DNA of 64,000 nucleotides from contig NZ_WWCN01000009.1 in assembly GCF_009857445.1 (NCBI RefSeq), positions 62,001-126,000 on the forward strand. The letters are read 5' to 3'. Shown in pieces: positions 1 through 8,833 of this stretch. How positions within the stretch are numbered: the first letter of the stretch is position 1; each line of letters begins with the position of its first letter. The translations under genes and the position numbers were made by a program. The notes under the pieces were generated by a model. The model ran no database searches and was not told the DNA's origin. It was given only the letters and a program-made list of their open reading frames with translations. The DNA is from Duganella flavida. GTDB lineage: Bacteria; Pseudomonadota; Gammaproteobacteria; Burkholderiales; Burkholderiaceae_D.

Positions 1-1508
1 CGGTGAATGAGTCGCCGCTTGGCCTGTTCAACGAAGAAGAGGATGGCACCATCCTTGAAGAAGACTACGGCATCCCGCGCCGCTACCTGCGCAATATTCC
101 ATCGCCGTGGGCGGTGAAGCGCCTGCACGAATTTAATGGCGACATCAATCAGTTCCGCGTGGTGCGGCGCTATCCGTCGGTGCTGAAGCAGGTTGCTATC
201 TCCAAGACCGAACCGGGCGACGAAAACAATCAGGATATCTCTTCGCTGGTCGGTAAAGTCGATATCCGCAAGCTGGAAGATTATTCGCAGGACGATCCGG
301 ATGCCTACAGCTACTCGGGTGGTTTGTGCCTGGCCAACCAGGGCTTGATGGAGTTCGTCGAGATGTTCAAGGCGCCGATCAAAGTGCTGCACCCACTGCT
401 GACTGCCACGCAGGAAGGCAACTACAAGGGCACAGAAGGCTTTGGCGCCATACCGTTTGACGGCATCGTGCTGGCGCACTCGAATGAGTCGGAATGGAAG
501 ACTTTCAAGAACAACCGTAACAACGAGGCTTTCCTCGACCGTATCTACATCGTCAAAGTGCCGTACTGCCTGCGCGTGACCGATGAGATCAAGATTTACG
601 ACAAGCTGCTATTCAACTCCTCGCTGTCCGCCGCGCCATGCGCACCGGGCACGCTGCGCATGATGGCGCAGTTTGCGATCCTCTCGCGGCTGAAAGATCC
701 TGAGAACTCCAGTGTCTTCAGCAAGATGCTGGTGTACGACGGCGATAACCTCAAGGACACCGATCCGAAGGCCAAGTCGATCCACGAGTATGTCGACTAT
801 GCGGGCGTGGACGAAGGCATGAACGGGCTGTCGACGCGTTTTGCGTTCAAGATTTTGTCCAAGGTCTTCAACTTCGATAACACCGAGGTTGCGGCCAATC
901 CGGTGCACCTGCTGTATGTGCTGGAGCAGCAGGTCGAGCGCGAGCAGTTCCCGCCGGAGCTGGAGCAGAAGTACTTCTCATACATCAAGGAGCACCTGGC
1001 GCAGAAATACGTGGAGTTCATCGGCAAGGAAATCCAGACTGCTTACCTCGAATCGTATTCGGAATACGGCCAGAATATCTTCGACCGCTACGTCACCTTT
1101 GCCGACTTCTGGATCCAGGACCAGGAATACCGCGATCCCGATACTGGCGAAAGCTTCGACCGCGAATCGCTGAACAACGAGCTGGAAAAAATCGAGAAGC
1201 CAGCCGGCATTTCGAATCCGAAGGACTTCCGTAACGAGATCGTCAACTTCGGCTTGCGCGCCCGTGCCAATAACGGCGGCAAGAATCCGGCGTGGACCAG
1301 CTACGAGAAGTTCCGCACCGTGATCGAGAAGAAGATGTTCTCCAACACCGAGGAACTGCTGCCGGTGATTTCGTTCAACGCCAAGGCCAGCGCGGAAGAC
1401 GCCAACAAGCACGCCGACTTTGTCGCGCGCATGGTGGAGAAAGGCTACACGGCCAAACAAGTGCGCTTGCTGTGCGAATGGTATCTGCGCGTGAGGAAGT
1501 CGTCGTAA
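1..1508 (+). CDS. prkA: PrkA serine protein kinase, 5'-truncated by window edge
   Basis: The frame is open from the first base, so the gene begins outside the window; the gtg at position 3 is an internal valine codon, not a start. About 501 residues are visible, against roughly 640 for E. coli PrkA (YeaG). Conserved blocks include EYGIPRRYL, KTEPGDENNQDIS, MFKAPIKVLHPLLTATQEG and the terminal LCEWYLRVRKSS. The family combines an AAA+ region (its Walker A lies before the window) with a C-terminal PrkA kinase domain, and acts in starvation and stress responses. It is followed after 30 bases by yeaH and then spoVR, the conserved yeaGH-ycgB order, so a single operon is likely. Confidence 0.96.
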   Translation, partial: VNESPLGLFNEEEDGTILEEDYGIPRRYLRNIPSPWAVKRLHEFNGDINQFRVVRRYPSVLKQVAISKTEPGDENNQDISSLVGKVDIRKLEDYSQDDPDAYSYSGGLCLANQGLMEFVEMFKAPIKVLHPLLTATQEGNYKGTEGFGAIPFDGIVLAHSNESEWKTFKNNRNNEAFLDRIYIVKVPYCLRVTDEIKIYDKLLFNSSLSAAPCAPGTLRMMAQFAILSRLKDPENSSVFSKMLVYDGDNLKDTDPKAKSIHEYVDYAGVDEGMNGLSTRFAFKILSKVFNFDNTEVAANPVHLLYVLEQQVEREQFPPELEQKYFSYIKEHLAQKYVEFIGKEIQTAYLESYSEYGQNIFDRYVTFADFWIQDQEYRDPDTGESFDRESLNNELEKIEKPAGISNPKDFRNEIVNFGLRARANNGGKNPAWTSYEKFRTVIEKKMFSNTEELLPVISFNAKASAEDANKHADFVARMVEKGYTAKQVRLLCEWYLRVRKSS

Positions 1509-1525
1509 TGTGACGTCGCAACTTG

Positions 1526-1532
1526 TAGGAGG
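1526..1532 (+). promoter_or_regulatory. Ribosome binding site supporting a TTG start
   Basis: TAGGAGG lies six bases before a TTG codon at 1539. No ATG or GTG nearby gives the conserved N-terminus, and translation from this TTG gives MTYLIDRRLQGKNKS, matching the family start (MTxxIDRRLxGKNKS). The strong site therefore decides the unusual TTG start of yeaH. Confidence 0.8.
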
Positions 1533-1538
1533 CATCTT

Positions 1539-2807
1539 TTGACTTACCTCATCGACCGGCGTTTGCAAGGCAAGAACAAGTCCGCAGTCAACCGCGAGCG
1601 CTTCTTGCGGCGTTATAAGTCCCAGATCAAGGACGCGGTGGGACGTGCTATCAAAGGACGTTCCATCACCGACGTTGAGAACGGCGAAAAGGTCTCCATC
1701 CCTGTCAAGGATGTGAGTGAGCCCTCGTTTGGCCACGCCCACGGCGGCGTGTGGGAGGTGGTCAACCCGGGCAACCAGGAATACCTCAAGGGCGACCAGA
1801 TCAACCGTCCCAAAGGCGGCGGTGGGTCAGGCCGCGGCAAGGCAGGCAATAGCGACCAGCTGACCGAGGACGATTTCATCTTCGAGCTGTCGCGCGAAGA
1901 GTTCATGAACTACTTCTTCGAAGACCTGGAACTGCCGCACATGGTCAAGACCCAGCTGACCGCCACCACCGATTTCAAACACCAGCGCGCCGGCTACAAT
2001 ATGTCCGGCACACCATCCAACATCCACGTGCTGCGCTCCCTGCGCGGTGCGTTGGGACGGCGCATCGCTGTCGGCGGCAATTCGCGCAAGCGCGTGATCG
2101 AAGCCGAGCGCGAACTGGAAGCGCTGCTGCTGGAAGGCGTGCCGCTGCAAGACCAGCGCGTGGTCGATTTGAAAAAGCTGATCCACCACTTGCATACACG
2201 CTTGCTGGCGATTCCGTTCATCGATCCGTTCGACCTGCGCTACACCAACCGCGTCAAGGTCCCCAAGCCGATGACGCAGGCGGTGATGTTCTGCATCATG
2301 GACGTTTCCGGCTCGATGGATGAAACCCGCAAGGACACCGCCAAGCGCTTCTTCATCCTGCTCTACCTGTTCCTCAAGCGGGTGTATGACAAGATTGAAG
2401 TGGTCTTCATCCGCCACCACACGGCTGCGGCCGAGGTGGACGAGGAAGAATTCTTCCACTCGCGCGAATCAGGCGGCACGGTGGTGTCGTCGGCGCTGCA
2501 CCTGCTGGACAAGGTAATCGACGAACGCTATGGCGCCGGCAGCTACAACGCCTACGTGGCGCAAGCCTCGGACGGCGACAACTGGGACAACGACTCGGTG
2601 CTGTGCCGGCAGCTGCTCGTTAATACCATCATGCCCAAGGTGCAGTACTACACCTACGTCGAGATTACCGACGGTCCGCCACAGAATCTATGGGAGCAAT
2701 ATTCGCAGGTGCCGGATCACCATCCGCACTTCGCCATGCAAAAAATCGTCACGCCGGCTGATATCTATCCGGTGTTCCGTGAACTGTTCAAGAAACAGCC
2801 CAAATAA
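1539..2807 (+). CDS. yeaH: YeaH/YhbH family protein (DUF444), PrkA partner
   Basis: This 422-residue protein has the usual family length. The N-terminus MTYLIDRRLQGKNKSAVNRE and the glycine-rich stretch near residue 90 (RPKGGGGSGRGK) are typical. A von Willebrand A-like core carries a MIDAS-type DVSGSMDET near residue 250, followed by YIRHHT-type (VFIRHHT) and AQASDGDNW motifs. It starts at TTG after a strong Shine-Dalgarno sequence. Its stop overlaps the spoVR start (TAATG), so translation is probably coupled. YeaH is induced with PrkA in nitrogen starvation and stationary phase in enterobacteria; the molecular role is not settled. Confidence 0.95.
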   Translation: MTYLIDRRLQGKNKSAVNRERFLRRYKSQIKDAVGRAIKGRSITDVENGEKVSIPVKDVSEPSFGHAHGGVWEVVNPGNQEYLKGDQINRPKGGGGSGRGKAGNSDQLTEDDFIFELSREEFMNYFFEDLELPHMVKTQLTATTDFKHQRAGYNMSGTPSNIHVLRSLRGALGRRIAVGGNSRKRVIEAERELEALLLEGVPLQDQRVVDLKKLIHHLHTRLLAIPFIDPFDLRYTNRVKVPKPMTQAVMFCIMDVSGSMDETRKDTAKRFFILLYLFLKRVYDKIEVVFIRHHTAAAEVDEEEFFHSRESGGTVVSSALHLLDKVIDERYGAGSYNAYVAQASDGDNWDNDSVLCRQLLVNTIMPKVQYYTYVEITDGPPQNLWEQYSQVPDHHPHFAMQKIVTPADIYPVFRELFKKQPK

Positions 2808-4345
2808 TGAACGACATGACCGCTAAGCCGAGGCATCCGAACGCCCTGCCGGAGCAATCCGAGTGGACGTTTGAGCTGATCGAGCAGATACACCAGGAAA
2901 TCCGCCGCGTGGCCGAGGGCTTCGGGCTGGATACGTATCCCAACCAATTGGAGATCATCACCGCCGAGCAGATGATGGATGCCTACACCTCGGTGGGCAT
3001 GCCGGTCTCCTACAACCACTGGTCATTCGGCAAGCACTTCCTCAGCACTGAGAAAGGCTACAAGCGCGGGCAAATGGGGCTGGCCTACGAAATCGTGATC
3101 AACTCCAATCCCTGCATCGCCTACCTGATGGAGGAGAACAGCCTGACCATGCAGTCGCTGGTAATCGCACACGCGGCATATGGCCACAACTCCTTCTTCA
3201 AAGGGAACTACCTGTTCCGCACCTGGACCGACGCCGACGCCATCGTCGACTATATGGTGTTTGCCAAAAATTACATCGCCGAGTGCGAGCAGCGCCATGG
3301 CATCGACGCGGTGGAAACGCTGCTTGATTCCTGCCACGCCATTCAGAACTACGGTGTGGACCGCTACAAGCGGCCCGCCAAGCTGTCGCTGATGGAAGAG
3401 CGCGCGCGGCAGAAGGAACGCGAAGCCTATGTGCAGTCGCAGATCAACGACCTGTGGCGCACTTTGCCGCGCCGCGAGGAAGAAGAAGCCACCAAGGTCG
3501 CCAAGCGCTTCCCGCCCGAGCCAGAAGAGAACCTGCTGTACTTTATCGAGAAATACGCGCCGCTGCTGGAGCCATGGCAGCGCGAGATGGTGCGCATCGT
3601 GCGCAAGATTTCGCAGTACTTCTACCCGCAGCGCCAGACGCAGGTGATGAACGAGGGCTGGGCCACCTTCTGGCACTACACCATCCTCAACCAGTTGTAC
3701 GATGAGGGCGTGATCGGCGATGGCTTCATGATGGAGTTCCTGAAGAGCCATACCAATGTGGTCTACCAGCCGCCGGTCAACAGCCCGTATTACAGCGGCA
3801 TCAATCCCTACGCGCTGGGCTTTGCCATGATGACCGACATCCGCCGCATCTGCGAGCACCCGACCGACGAGGACCGCGAATGGTTCCCCGACATCGCCGG
3901 CAGCGATTGGCGCAAGACGCTGGACTTCGCGATGCGCAATTTTAAAGATGAAAGCTTTATCGCCCAGTATCTTTCGCCCAAGCTGATCCGCGAGTTCCAC
4001 TTCTTTGCCGTGCTGGACGATGACAATAACGAGAAACTCAGTGTCTCCGCCATCCACGACGACCTTGGCTACCGCTACGTACGCCAGCAGCTGGCAGAAC
4101 AATATAACCTTGGGAACCGTGAGCCCAACATCCAGGTCTGGTCGGTCAATACGCAAGACGACCGTGCGCTGACCTTGCGCCACAGCCAGTTCCAGCGCCG
4201 TCCGCTTAACCAGCAGGCCGGCGAAGTACTCAAGCACGTGGCCCGGCTGTGGGGCTTCGACGTGCACCTGGAGACTGTAGGCCCCAGCGGCGAAGTGGTC
4301 AGCACGCTGGAAGTGAAGCGGGAGAAACGCGGCCGCACTTTCTGA
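2807..4345 (+). CDS. spoVR: SpoVR family protein (YcgB-like)
   Basis: The protein has 512 residues, the normal length for SpoVR/YcgB. The N-terminal region YPNQLEIITAEQMMDAYTS, the VSYNHWSFGKHF block near residue 67 and the MNEGWATFWHYTI block near residue 280 are hallmarks of the family. The gene begins at the ATG inside TAATG, sharing one base with the yeaH stop. The same trio (PrkA, YeaH, SpoVR) occurs widely in non-sporulating proteobacteria, where it is linked to stress and stationary-phase physiology; the name refers only to the Bacillus cortex protein. A rho-independent terminator follows about 65 bases downstream. Confidence 0.95.
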   Translation: MNDMTAKPRHPNALPEQSEWTFELIEQIHQEIRRVAEGFGLDTYPNQLEIITAEQMMDAYTSVGMPVSYNHWSFGKHFLSTEKGYKRGQMGLAYEIVINSNPCIAYLMEENSLTMQSLVIAHAAYGHNSFFKGNYLFRTWTDADAIVDYMVFAKNYIAECEQRHGIDAVETLLDSCHAIQNYGVDRYKRPAKLSLMEERARQKEREAYVQSQINDLWRTLPRREEEEATKVAKRFPPEPEENLLYFIEKYAPLLEPWQREMVRIVRKISQYFYPQRQTQVMNEGWATFWHYTILNQLYDEGVIGDGFMMEFLKSHTNVVYQPPVNSPYYSGINPYALGFAMMTDIRRICEHPTDEDREWFPDIAGSDWRKTLDFAMRNFKDESFIAQYLSPKLIREFHFFAVLDDDNNEKLSVSAIHDDLGYRYVRQQLAEQYNLGNREPNIQVWSVNTQDDRALTLRHSQFQRRPLNQQAGEVLKHVARLWGFDVHLETVGPSGEVVSTLEVKREKRGRTF

Positions 4346-4409
4346 CCCAACATATATATAGTGCTTTAGCAGGCTGCCTGGGTTCAGGCATGGCTCTTGC
4401 AAGGTGATA

Positions 4410-4447
4410 ACCGGGGGTGGCGACGGCGCGCTACCTCCGGTTTTTTT
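4410..4447 (+). terminator. Rho-independent terminator of the prkA-yeaH-spoVR operon
   Basis: ACCGGGGGT (4410-4418) pairs with ACCTCCGGT (4433-4441), nine pairs with one G-U, around a 14-base loop, followed by seven T. It lies 65 bases after the spoVR stop. Confidence 0.85.
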
Positions 4448-4861
4448 CTTAAATGCACGGTGCGGGTATGAAGTCAATATTTTTCTTCAGCTACTTGTAT
4501 AGTAGCCTGCGCAAGAATTTCATTAAAGAAACATTTACGACCAAATTATCAATTGTGCGTAGTAAAATTACCTGGATAAAATTCCGTTTTTGGCCTTAAG
4601 GGAAAACTAAGTAACGTCGTGGTGCGTCACCGCCCAAAAATGCGCCGGAGAGTCTTGTATATTGAGCCAGAACGGTGCAAAGGGAGCGCTACCATATAGG
4701 AAAACCCTATGAAATTTAACCGGTTTTAGGGATGAAAATTCTATGTAAAATCAAGAATTCGTATGTATAATTCGCCGACGTCCCGGATGCGGCTGTTGTT
4801 TTGTGTCGCCATTTTGGGGTTTAAGTAGCACCAAAGAGAGTTGGTATTGGAGAAAGCAGGC
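4448..4861 (+). promoter_or_regulatory. Gene-free leader and promoter region of the tonB cluster
   Basis: About 410 AT-rich bases carry no plausible coding frame. A perfect TATAAT occurs at 4766-4771, with no good -35 at the expected distance (ATGTAA at 4743-4748). This suggests an activator-dependent or weak promoter with a leader of about 85 bases. AT-rich short dyads such as AAAACC...GGTTTT are present near 4700-4730, but I could not defend a Fur box match. Only the -10 is a direct observation. Confidence 0.45.
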
Positions 4862-5524
4862 ATGAATTTCACGCACAACGAAAAAAGCACCGGGAAGAAC
4901 TTTACAGGCATAACCATTGTCGTTTTGTTGCACTTGCTGGTCGCTTATGGGATCGTGACGGGCCTTGGTAAACGCCTGGTGGCCAAAATGGTCGCACCAG
5001 TGGAGACCAAGATCATCGAGGAGGTGAAACCTCCTCCACCGAAAGAGCTCCCACCACCGCCACCTCCGCCAGAGATGAAGGCACCACCACCGCCATTCAT
5101 CCCGCCAGTTGAGGTGAACGTGCAGCAGCCACCACCGCCGAATAACACGATCGCCAACGCGACCAACGTGAAACCGGCAAACACGGATATCCGTCCGGCA
5201 CCACCAGCACAGCCAGCTCCGGCTCCTGGTCCTGCCAAAACCGGCGTCCGTACGGCGGCTGTAGTCGACTTCAGCACCTGCGCTAAGCCAGAATGGCCGA
5301 AGTCGTCGCTGCGTAACGAAGAAACCGGTACCGTTCAGCTGTCGTTCCTGATTGCAGCCGACGGTCGCGTGGCAGATTCTAAAGTTGTGAAGTCGAGCGG
5401 CTTTAGGGATCTGGATAAAGCTGCGGTCGCTGGTATCACGAAGTGCCGCTTCAAACCGGCAACTGAAGACGGCGTACCAAAAGAAGGCTGGCAGCAGATG
5501 CAATACGTCTGGACGCTGGAGTAA
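4862..5524 (+). CDS. tonB: TonB energy transducer
   Basis: Starting at the ATG preceded by GGAG, the protein has 220 residues; an in-frame TTG 21 bases upstream is less likely. An N-terminal membrane anchor (TGITIVVLLHLLVAYGIVTG, about residues 12-31) is followed by a proline-rich spacer with runs of PPPP and EVKPPPP around residues 55-130, which spans the periplasm. The C-terminal TonB domain (about 140-220) contains GTVQLSFLIAADGRV and ends in YVWTLE. It transmits proton-motive force from ExbB/ExbD to outer-membrane receptors. exbB, exbD and a second exbD follow directly, indicating one functional cluster. Confidence 0.95.
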   Translation: MNFTHNEKSTGKNFTGITIVVLLHLLVAYGIVTGLGKRLVAKMVAPVETKIIEEVKPPPPKELPPPPPPPEMKAPPPPFIPPVEVNVQQPPPPNNTIANATNVKPANTDIRPAPPAQPAPAPGPAKTGVRTAAVVDFSTCAKPEWPKSSLRNEETGTVQLSFLIAADGRVADSKVVKSSGFRDLDKAAVAGITKCRFKPATEDGVPKEGWQQMQYVWTLE

Positions 5525-5607
5525 AACCGAGACAGACCATCGTCTCAATTAGTAATTTCGTTGTCATTACGCCAGCGATCTGATTATTTTATCAATTTGG
5601 AGGAAGC

Positions 5608-6501
5608 ATGTTTAAGAATACCCGTTTGTCCGCTGTACTGGCCGCTGTGCTGTTCTCGGTGACCGCAGCCACCGCCCTGGTGAGCGCCCCTGCCTTCGCG
5701 CAAGAGCAAGCCTCGGCAGCCGCTTCGGCTCCAGCAGCTGCGCCAGCAGCGGATGCGGCAGCAGCACCAGCAGCTGAAGCTCCAGCAGCACCTGCAGCTA
5801 AAGGCGGTAAAGAAGAAGTGGAAAATCCATACGGCTTCGCTGCTGTGTGGGAAGCTGGCTTCGTGTCGCGCGGCACCCTGATCATCCTGTCGCTGATGTC
5901 GATGGGTTCGTGGTACATCATCATCACCAAACTGATCGACCAGACCAAGATCTTCAAACAATCGAAAGAGTCGTCGGCCAAGTTCTGGAAAGCTTCGTCG
6001 ATCGCTGCTGGTTCGGCTTCGCTGACCGAAGGTTCGCCATTCCGCTTCATCGCTGAAACCGGCACCAAGGCAACCGCTCACCACGACGGCGCCCTGCTGG
6101 AACAAATCGACCTGTCGACCTGGGTGACCATGTCGATCCAACGCGCTGTTGATAAAGTTCAATCGCGTCTGCAAGACGGCCTGTCGTTCCTGGCAACCGT
6201 GGGTTCGACCGCACCGTTCATCGGTCTGTTCGGTACCGTGTGGGGTATTTACAATGCACTGATCGCGATCGGCATGTCGGGTAACGCATCGATCGACAAA
6301 GTAGCAGGCCCAGTGGGTGAAGCACTGATCATGACCGCATTTGGTCTGTTCGTTGCAGTTCCAGCCGTTCTGGGTTACAACTGGCTGGTACGTCGTAACA
6401 AGTCGGCAATGGAAGACGTACGTGCTTTCTCGGCTGACGTACACTCGGTCCTGATCTCGGGCGCAATGTCGACCGCAACCGGCTCCAAAAAAGTAGGCTA
6501 A
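5608..6501 (+). CDS. exbB: ExbB proton channel subunit with N-terminal signal-like extension
   Basis: The start is set by GGAGGAAGC-ATG. The 297 residues open with a cleavable-looking signal (about 1-31, ending APAFA) and a low-complexity Ala/Pro segment (about 32-64). The MotA/TolQ/ExbB domain follows, with membrane helices near 87-107, 190-215 and 235-260, and the signature TVGSTAPFIGLFGTVWGI. This extended ExbB form is longer than E. coli ExbB (244 residues) and is common in beta- and gammaproteobacterial clusters. It forms the inner-membrane motor with ExbD and TonB. The exbD start lies six bases after its stop. Confidence 0.95.
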   Translation: MFKNTRLSAVLAAVLFSVTAATALVSAPAFAQEQASAAASAPAAAPAADAAAAPAAEAPAAPAAKGGKEEVENPYGFAAVWEAGFVSRGTLIILSLMSMGSWYIIITKLIDQTKIFKQSKESSAKFWKASSIAAGSASLTEGSPFRFIAETGTKATAHHDGALLEQIDLSTWVTMSIQRAVDKVQSRLQDGLSFLATVGSTAPFIGLFGTVWGIYNALIAIGMSGNASIDKVAGPVGEALIMTAFGLFVAVPAVLGYNWLVRRNKSAMEDVRAFSADVHSVLISGAMSTATGSKKVG

Positions 6502-6507
6502 TTAATC

Positions 6508-6936
6508 ATGTCCATGTCCGTAGGCTCCGATAGCGGAGACGAAGATCAAGTCATGTCGGAAATCAACACGACGCCCCTCGTGGACATCATGTTGGTTCTG
6601 CTGATTATCTTCCTGATCACGAGCCCGGTTGTGCTGAAGCTGATTAAAATTCAGCTGCCAGAGGAAACCAACCAGGTTATCCAGACCAAGCCTGAAGACG
6701 TCAACATCGTTGTCAGCAAAGATGGCGACATCTATTGGAACCAGCGCAAAATGCGCGACGCCAATGAGCTGTTCGACAATCTGAAGGTGGAAGCTGTGAA
6801 ATTGCCTCAGCCGGAAGTACATGTACGTGGCGACCAAGAAACCCGCTACGAAGCAATCGGCAAGGTTATTTACACTACCCAGCGTGCTGGTATTCAGAAG
6901 GTCGGCTTCATCACCGAACCGCCTGATAAGGGTTAA
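6508..6936 (+). CDS. exbD: ExbD energy-transduction protein (first copy)
   Basis: This 142-residue protein has the ExbD/TolR architecture: a short cytoplasmic N-terminus, one membrane helix (about residues 24-42) carrying the essential aspartate in NTTPLVDIMLVLLIIF, and a periplasmic domain ending RAGIQKVGFITEPP. The start ATG lies six bases after exbB. With ExbB it forms the proton-conducting complex that powers TonB. A second, clearly different ExbD follows 60 bases downstream after a stem-loop. Confidence 0.95.
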   Translation: MSMSVGSDSGDEDQVMSEINTTPLVDIMLVLLIIFLITSPVVLKLIKIQLPEETNQVIQTKPEDVNIVVSKDGDIYWNQRKMRDANELFDNLKVEAVKLPQPEVHVRGDQETRYEAIGKVIYTTQRAGIQKVGFITEPPDKG

Positions 6937-6952
6937 TTCCCGACAGTGCATC

Positions 6953-6975
6953 GCAGGCCTGTAGTTCAGGCCTGC
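6953..6975 (+). other. Perfect stem-loop between the two exbD genes
   Basis: GCAGGCCTG (6953-6961) and CAGGCCTGC (6967-6975) form a perfect nine-pair stem around TAGTT, with no T-run after it. It ends about 10 bases before the Shine-Dalgarno AAGGAA of the second exbD. It may act in RNA processing, in segmental stability or in setting the ratio of the two ExbD proteins; that role is inference. Confidence 0.6.
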
Positions 6976-6996
6976 CCTTCTAAAAAGGAAATATTC

Positions 6997-7425
6997 ATGA
7001 GTATGAGTGTCGGCTCTCCATCCGCAGGCGCGGATCCGGAACCAATGATGGAAATGAATATGACGCCCCTCATCGACGTGATGCTGGTGCTGATTATCAT
7101 GATGATCATTACGATTCCGAAGGCCAACCATTCGGTCAACCTGAACATGCCGGTCGGTACCCCACCGCCGCCAACCAAGGAACCAGTGGTCATTACGATT
7201 GACGTCGACTTCGACGGTACGATTCTGTGGGATAACGCAGTGGTTCCTGACCGCGGCACCCTGGAAGCGAAACTGACCGATGTCGCAGCGCAAGCTGACC
7301 AGCCGGAAGTGCATCTGCGTCCGAACAAGCTGGTGTCGTACAAGGTCGTAGCAGGCGTGATGGCTTCGGCTCAGCGTCTGGGCGTGACCAAGATTGGTCT
7401 GGTCGGTAACGAACAGTTCCAATAA
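6997..7425 (+). CDS. exbD2: ExbD/TolR family protein (second copy, ExbD2)
   Basis: From the ATG at 6997, which follows AAAAAGGAA, the protein has 142 residues; an upstream in-frame GTG lies inside the stem-loop region and is not favoured. The membrane helix (about residues 24-44) carries MTPLIDVMLVLIIMMIITIP with the conserved aspartate. The periplasmic domain contains VITIDVDFDGTILWDN and ends AQRLGVTKIGLVGNE. Gene order tonB-exbB-exbD1-exbD2 is known from Xanthomonas campestris, where ExbD2 has a role separate from iron uptake. A terminator follows. Confidence 0.94.
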   Translation: MSMSVGSPSAGADPEPMMEMNMTPLIDVMLVLIIMMIITIPKANHSVNLNMPVGTPPPPTKEPVVITIDVDFDGTILWDNAVVPDRGTLEAKLTDVAAQADQPEVHLRPNKLVSYKVVAGVMASAQRLGVTKIGLVGNEQFQ

Positions 7426-7441
7426 TCAGTCCATGTACAAT

Positions 7442-7476
7442 AATAGGCAGGACCATCCTGCCTATTTTCGTTTTTT
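7442..7476 (+). terminator. Rho-independent terminator after exbD2
   Basis: AATAGGCAGG (7442-7451) and CCTGCCTATT (7457-7466) form a perfect ten-pair stem with loop ACCAT, followed by TTCG and six T. It lies between exbD2 and the TPR gene, so the latter needs read-through or a promoter of its own. Confidence 0.85.
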
Positions 7477-7495
7477 GATGAAAGAAAACCCACCC

Positions 7496-8719
7496 ATGTC
7501 CAAGTTTCGTCTCGCTCATCTCGGCCTGGTAATGGCCGCTATTGGTTTTACTGCAGCAGCCCCTATCGCAGGTTTCTCGTCGGTCGCCTACGCAGCAGAA
7601 ACGGTGCGCGCAGAAATCGGCAAACCATTGCAAGAAGCACAGAAACTGGCCGCAGCCGGCAAGAATAAAGAAGCGCTGGCTAAACTGAAAGAAACCGACG
7701 CTGTCGGCGGCAAAACCGCCAACGAAACCTACCTGATCGAGCGCACCCGTGCCTCGGCTGCAGTTGCTGCCGGCGATAACGACGCCGCCGCTAAAGCCTT
7801 TGAATCGGTACTGAACTCCGGCAAGCTGTCGCCTGCCGAATCGCCAAAATTCGCTGAAGCCCTGGCCGGCATCTACTACCGCGCCAAGGACTATCCAAAA
7901 GCCATCAACGCCTTCCAGCGCGTCCTGAAGGAAAATCCGGGCAACACCCAGGCCCAGGAATACATCGTCCAGATCTACTACACCTCGGGCAAATACGCTG
8001 AGGCGGCCAAAGAACTGCAAAACGCCAAAAGCCTGAACGAGAACCAGCTCGGCATGCTGGCCAACATCCAGCTGAAGCAGAACGACAAGGCCGGCTACGT
8101 GCAGACGCTGGAAAAGATGGCTGCTTCGTATCCGAAAGCACAAACCTGGGCCGACCTGCTGCAACGCGTGCAGACCAAGCCAGGCTTCTCGTCGACCCTG
8201 TCGCTGGACCTGCTGCGCCTGCGCCTGCAACTGGGCCTGCTGTCCAAGCCTAACGAGTACATGGAAATGAGCCAGCTGGCCCTGCAAGCCGGCAACCCGG
8301 CCGAAGCCATCAAGATCATCGACCAAGGCTACAAAAAAGGCGCCCTGGGCACCGGCTCCGACGCCGCCCGCCACCAGCGCCTGAAAGACCTGGCCGCCAA
8401 GACCCAGACCGAGTTCGACGCCAAGCAAGCTGCTGCTGAAGCCGAAGCTGTAAAAGCCAAGGATGCTGACGCGCTGGCCAATATGGGCTACGCACTGGTG
8501 TCGTCCGGTAAAGCCGACAAGGGTCTGGCGCTGATCGACCAAGCCATCAAGCTGGGCACCGCCAAGAATCCTGACGCAGTTAAACTGCACCAGGGCCTGG
8601 CCCAGAACATCGCTGGCAAGAAAGCTGCTGCGCTGGCGACCCTGAAATCGGTTAAAGGTACCGACGGTACCGGCGACCTGGCCCGCTACTGGGTCATGAA
8701 CATTAACCGCCCACTGTAA
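7496..8719 (+). CDS. Secreted tetratricopeptide-repeat protein of the TonB cluster
   Basis: About 407 residues from the ATG at 7496; an in-frame ATG at 7478 would add six residues. A signal peptide with the core LGLVMAAIGFTAAAPIAGF is followed by TPR-like helical pairs: KPLQEAQKLAAAGKNKEAL, YYRAKDYPKAINAFQRVL, YIVQIYYTSGKYAEAAKEL and ALVSSGKADKGLALIDQAI. Serine is mostly encoded by TCG or TCC, as in exbB. TPR proteins accompany several TonB2-type systems, where they aid the complex; a similar role is inferred from position only. A terminator follows the gene. Confidence 0.85.
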   Translation: MSKFRLAHLGLVMAAIGFTAAAPIAGFSSVAYAAETVRAEIGKPLQEAQKLAAAGKNKEALAKLKETDAVGGKTANETYLIERTRASAAVAAGDNDAAAKAFESVLNSGKLSPAESPKFAEALAGIYYRAKDYPKAINAFQRVLKENPGNTQAQEYIVQIYYTSGKYAEAAKELQNAKSLNENQLGMLANIQLKQNDKAGYVQTLEKMAASYPKAQTWADLLQRVQTKPGFSSTLSLDLLRLRLQLGLLSKPNEYMEMSQLALQAGNPAEAIKIIDQGYKKGALGTGSDAARHQRLKDLAAKTQTEFDAKQAAAEAEAVKAKDADALANMGYALVSSGKADKGLALIDQAIKLGTAKNPDAVKLHQGLAQNIAGKKAAALATLKSVKGTDGTGDLARYWVMNINRPL

Positions 8720-8740
8720 TATTCGGGCAGTGACTGCGCC

Positions 8741-8776
8741 AAGCGCTGACCGGTCCCGCCGGCAGCGCTTTTTTTT
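8741..8776 (+). terminator. Rho-independent terminator after the TPR gene
   Basis: AAGCGCTG (8741-8748) pairs with CAGCGCTT (8763-8770); the loop region contains further CCGG pairing, and eight T follow from 8769. Confidence 0.85.
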
Positions 8777-8833
8777 CGCTTTGAGGGTTTGCCCGTATAA
8801 TCCCCTATTTGCGATAGTTTTCCCCAGATTCCC

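Noticed and set aside
1-30. GTG at position 3 as a start of prkA
   Set aside because: It corresponds to an internal valine in the conserved SPVN-type segment of PrkA; the gene continues upstream of the window.
4448-4861. Fur box upstream of tonB
   Set aside because: AT-rich words occur, but none matches the 19-base Fur palindrome well enough to defend.
5030-5230. Proline-codon repeats in tonB as a DNA repeat array
   Set aside because: The CCA/CCG-rich repeats are explained by the proline-rich periplasmic spacer of TonB.
8720-8833. FMN riboswitch before ribF
   Set aside because: The gap is short, contains the upstream terminator and lacks the RFN element core.
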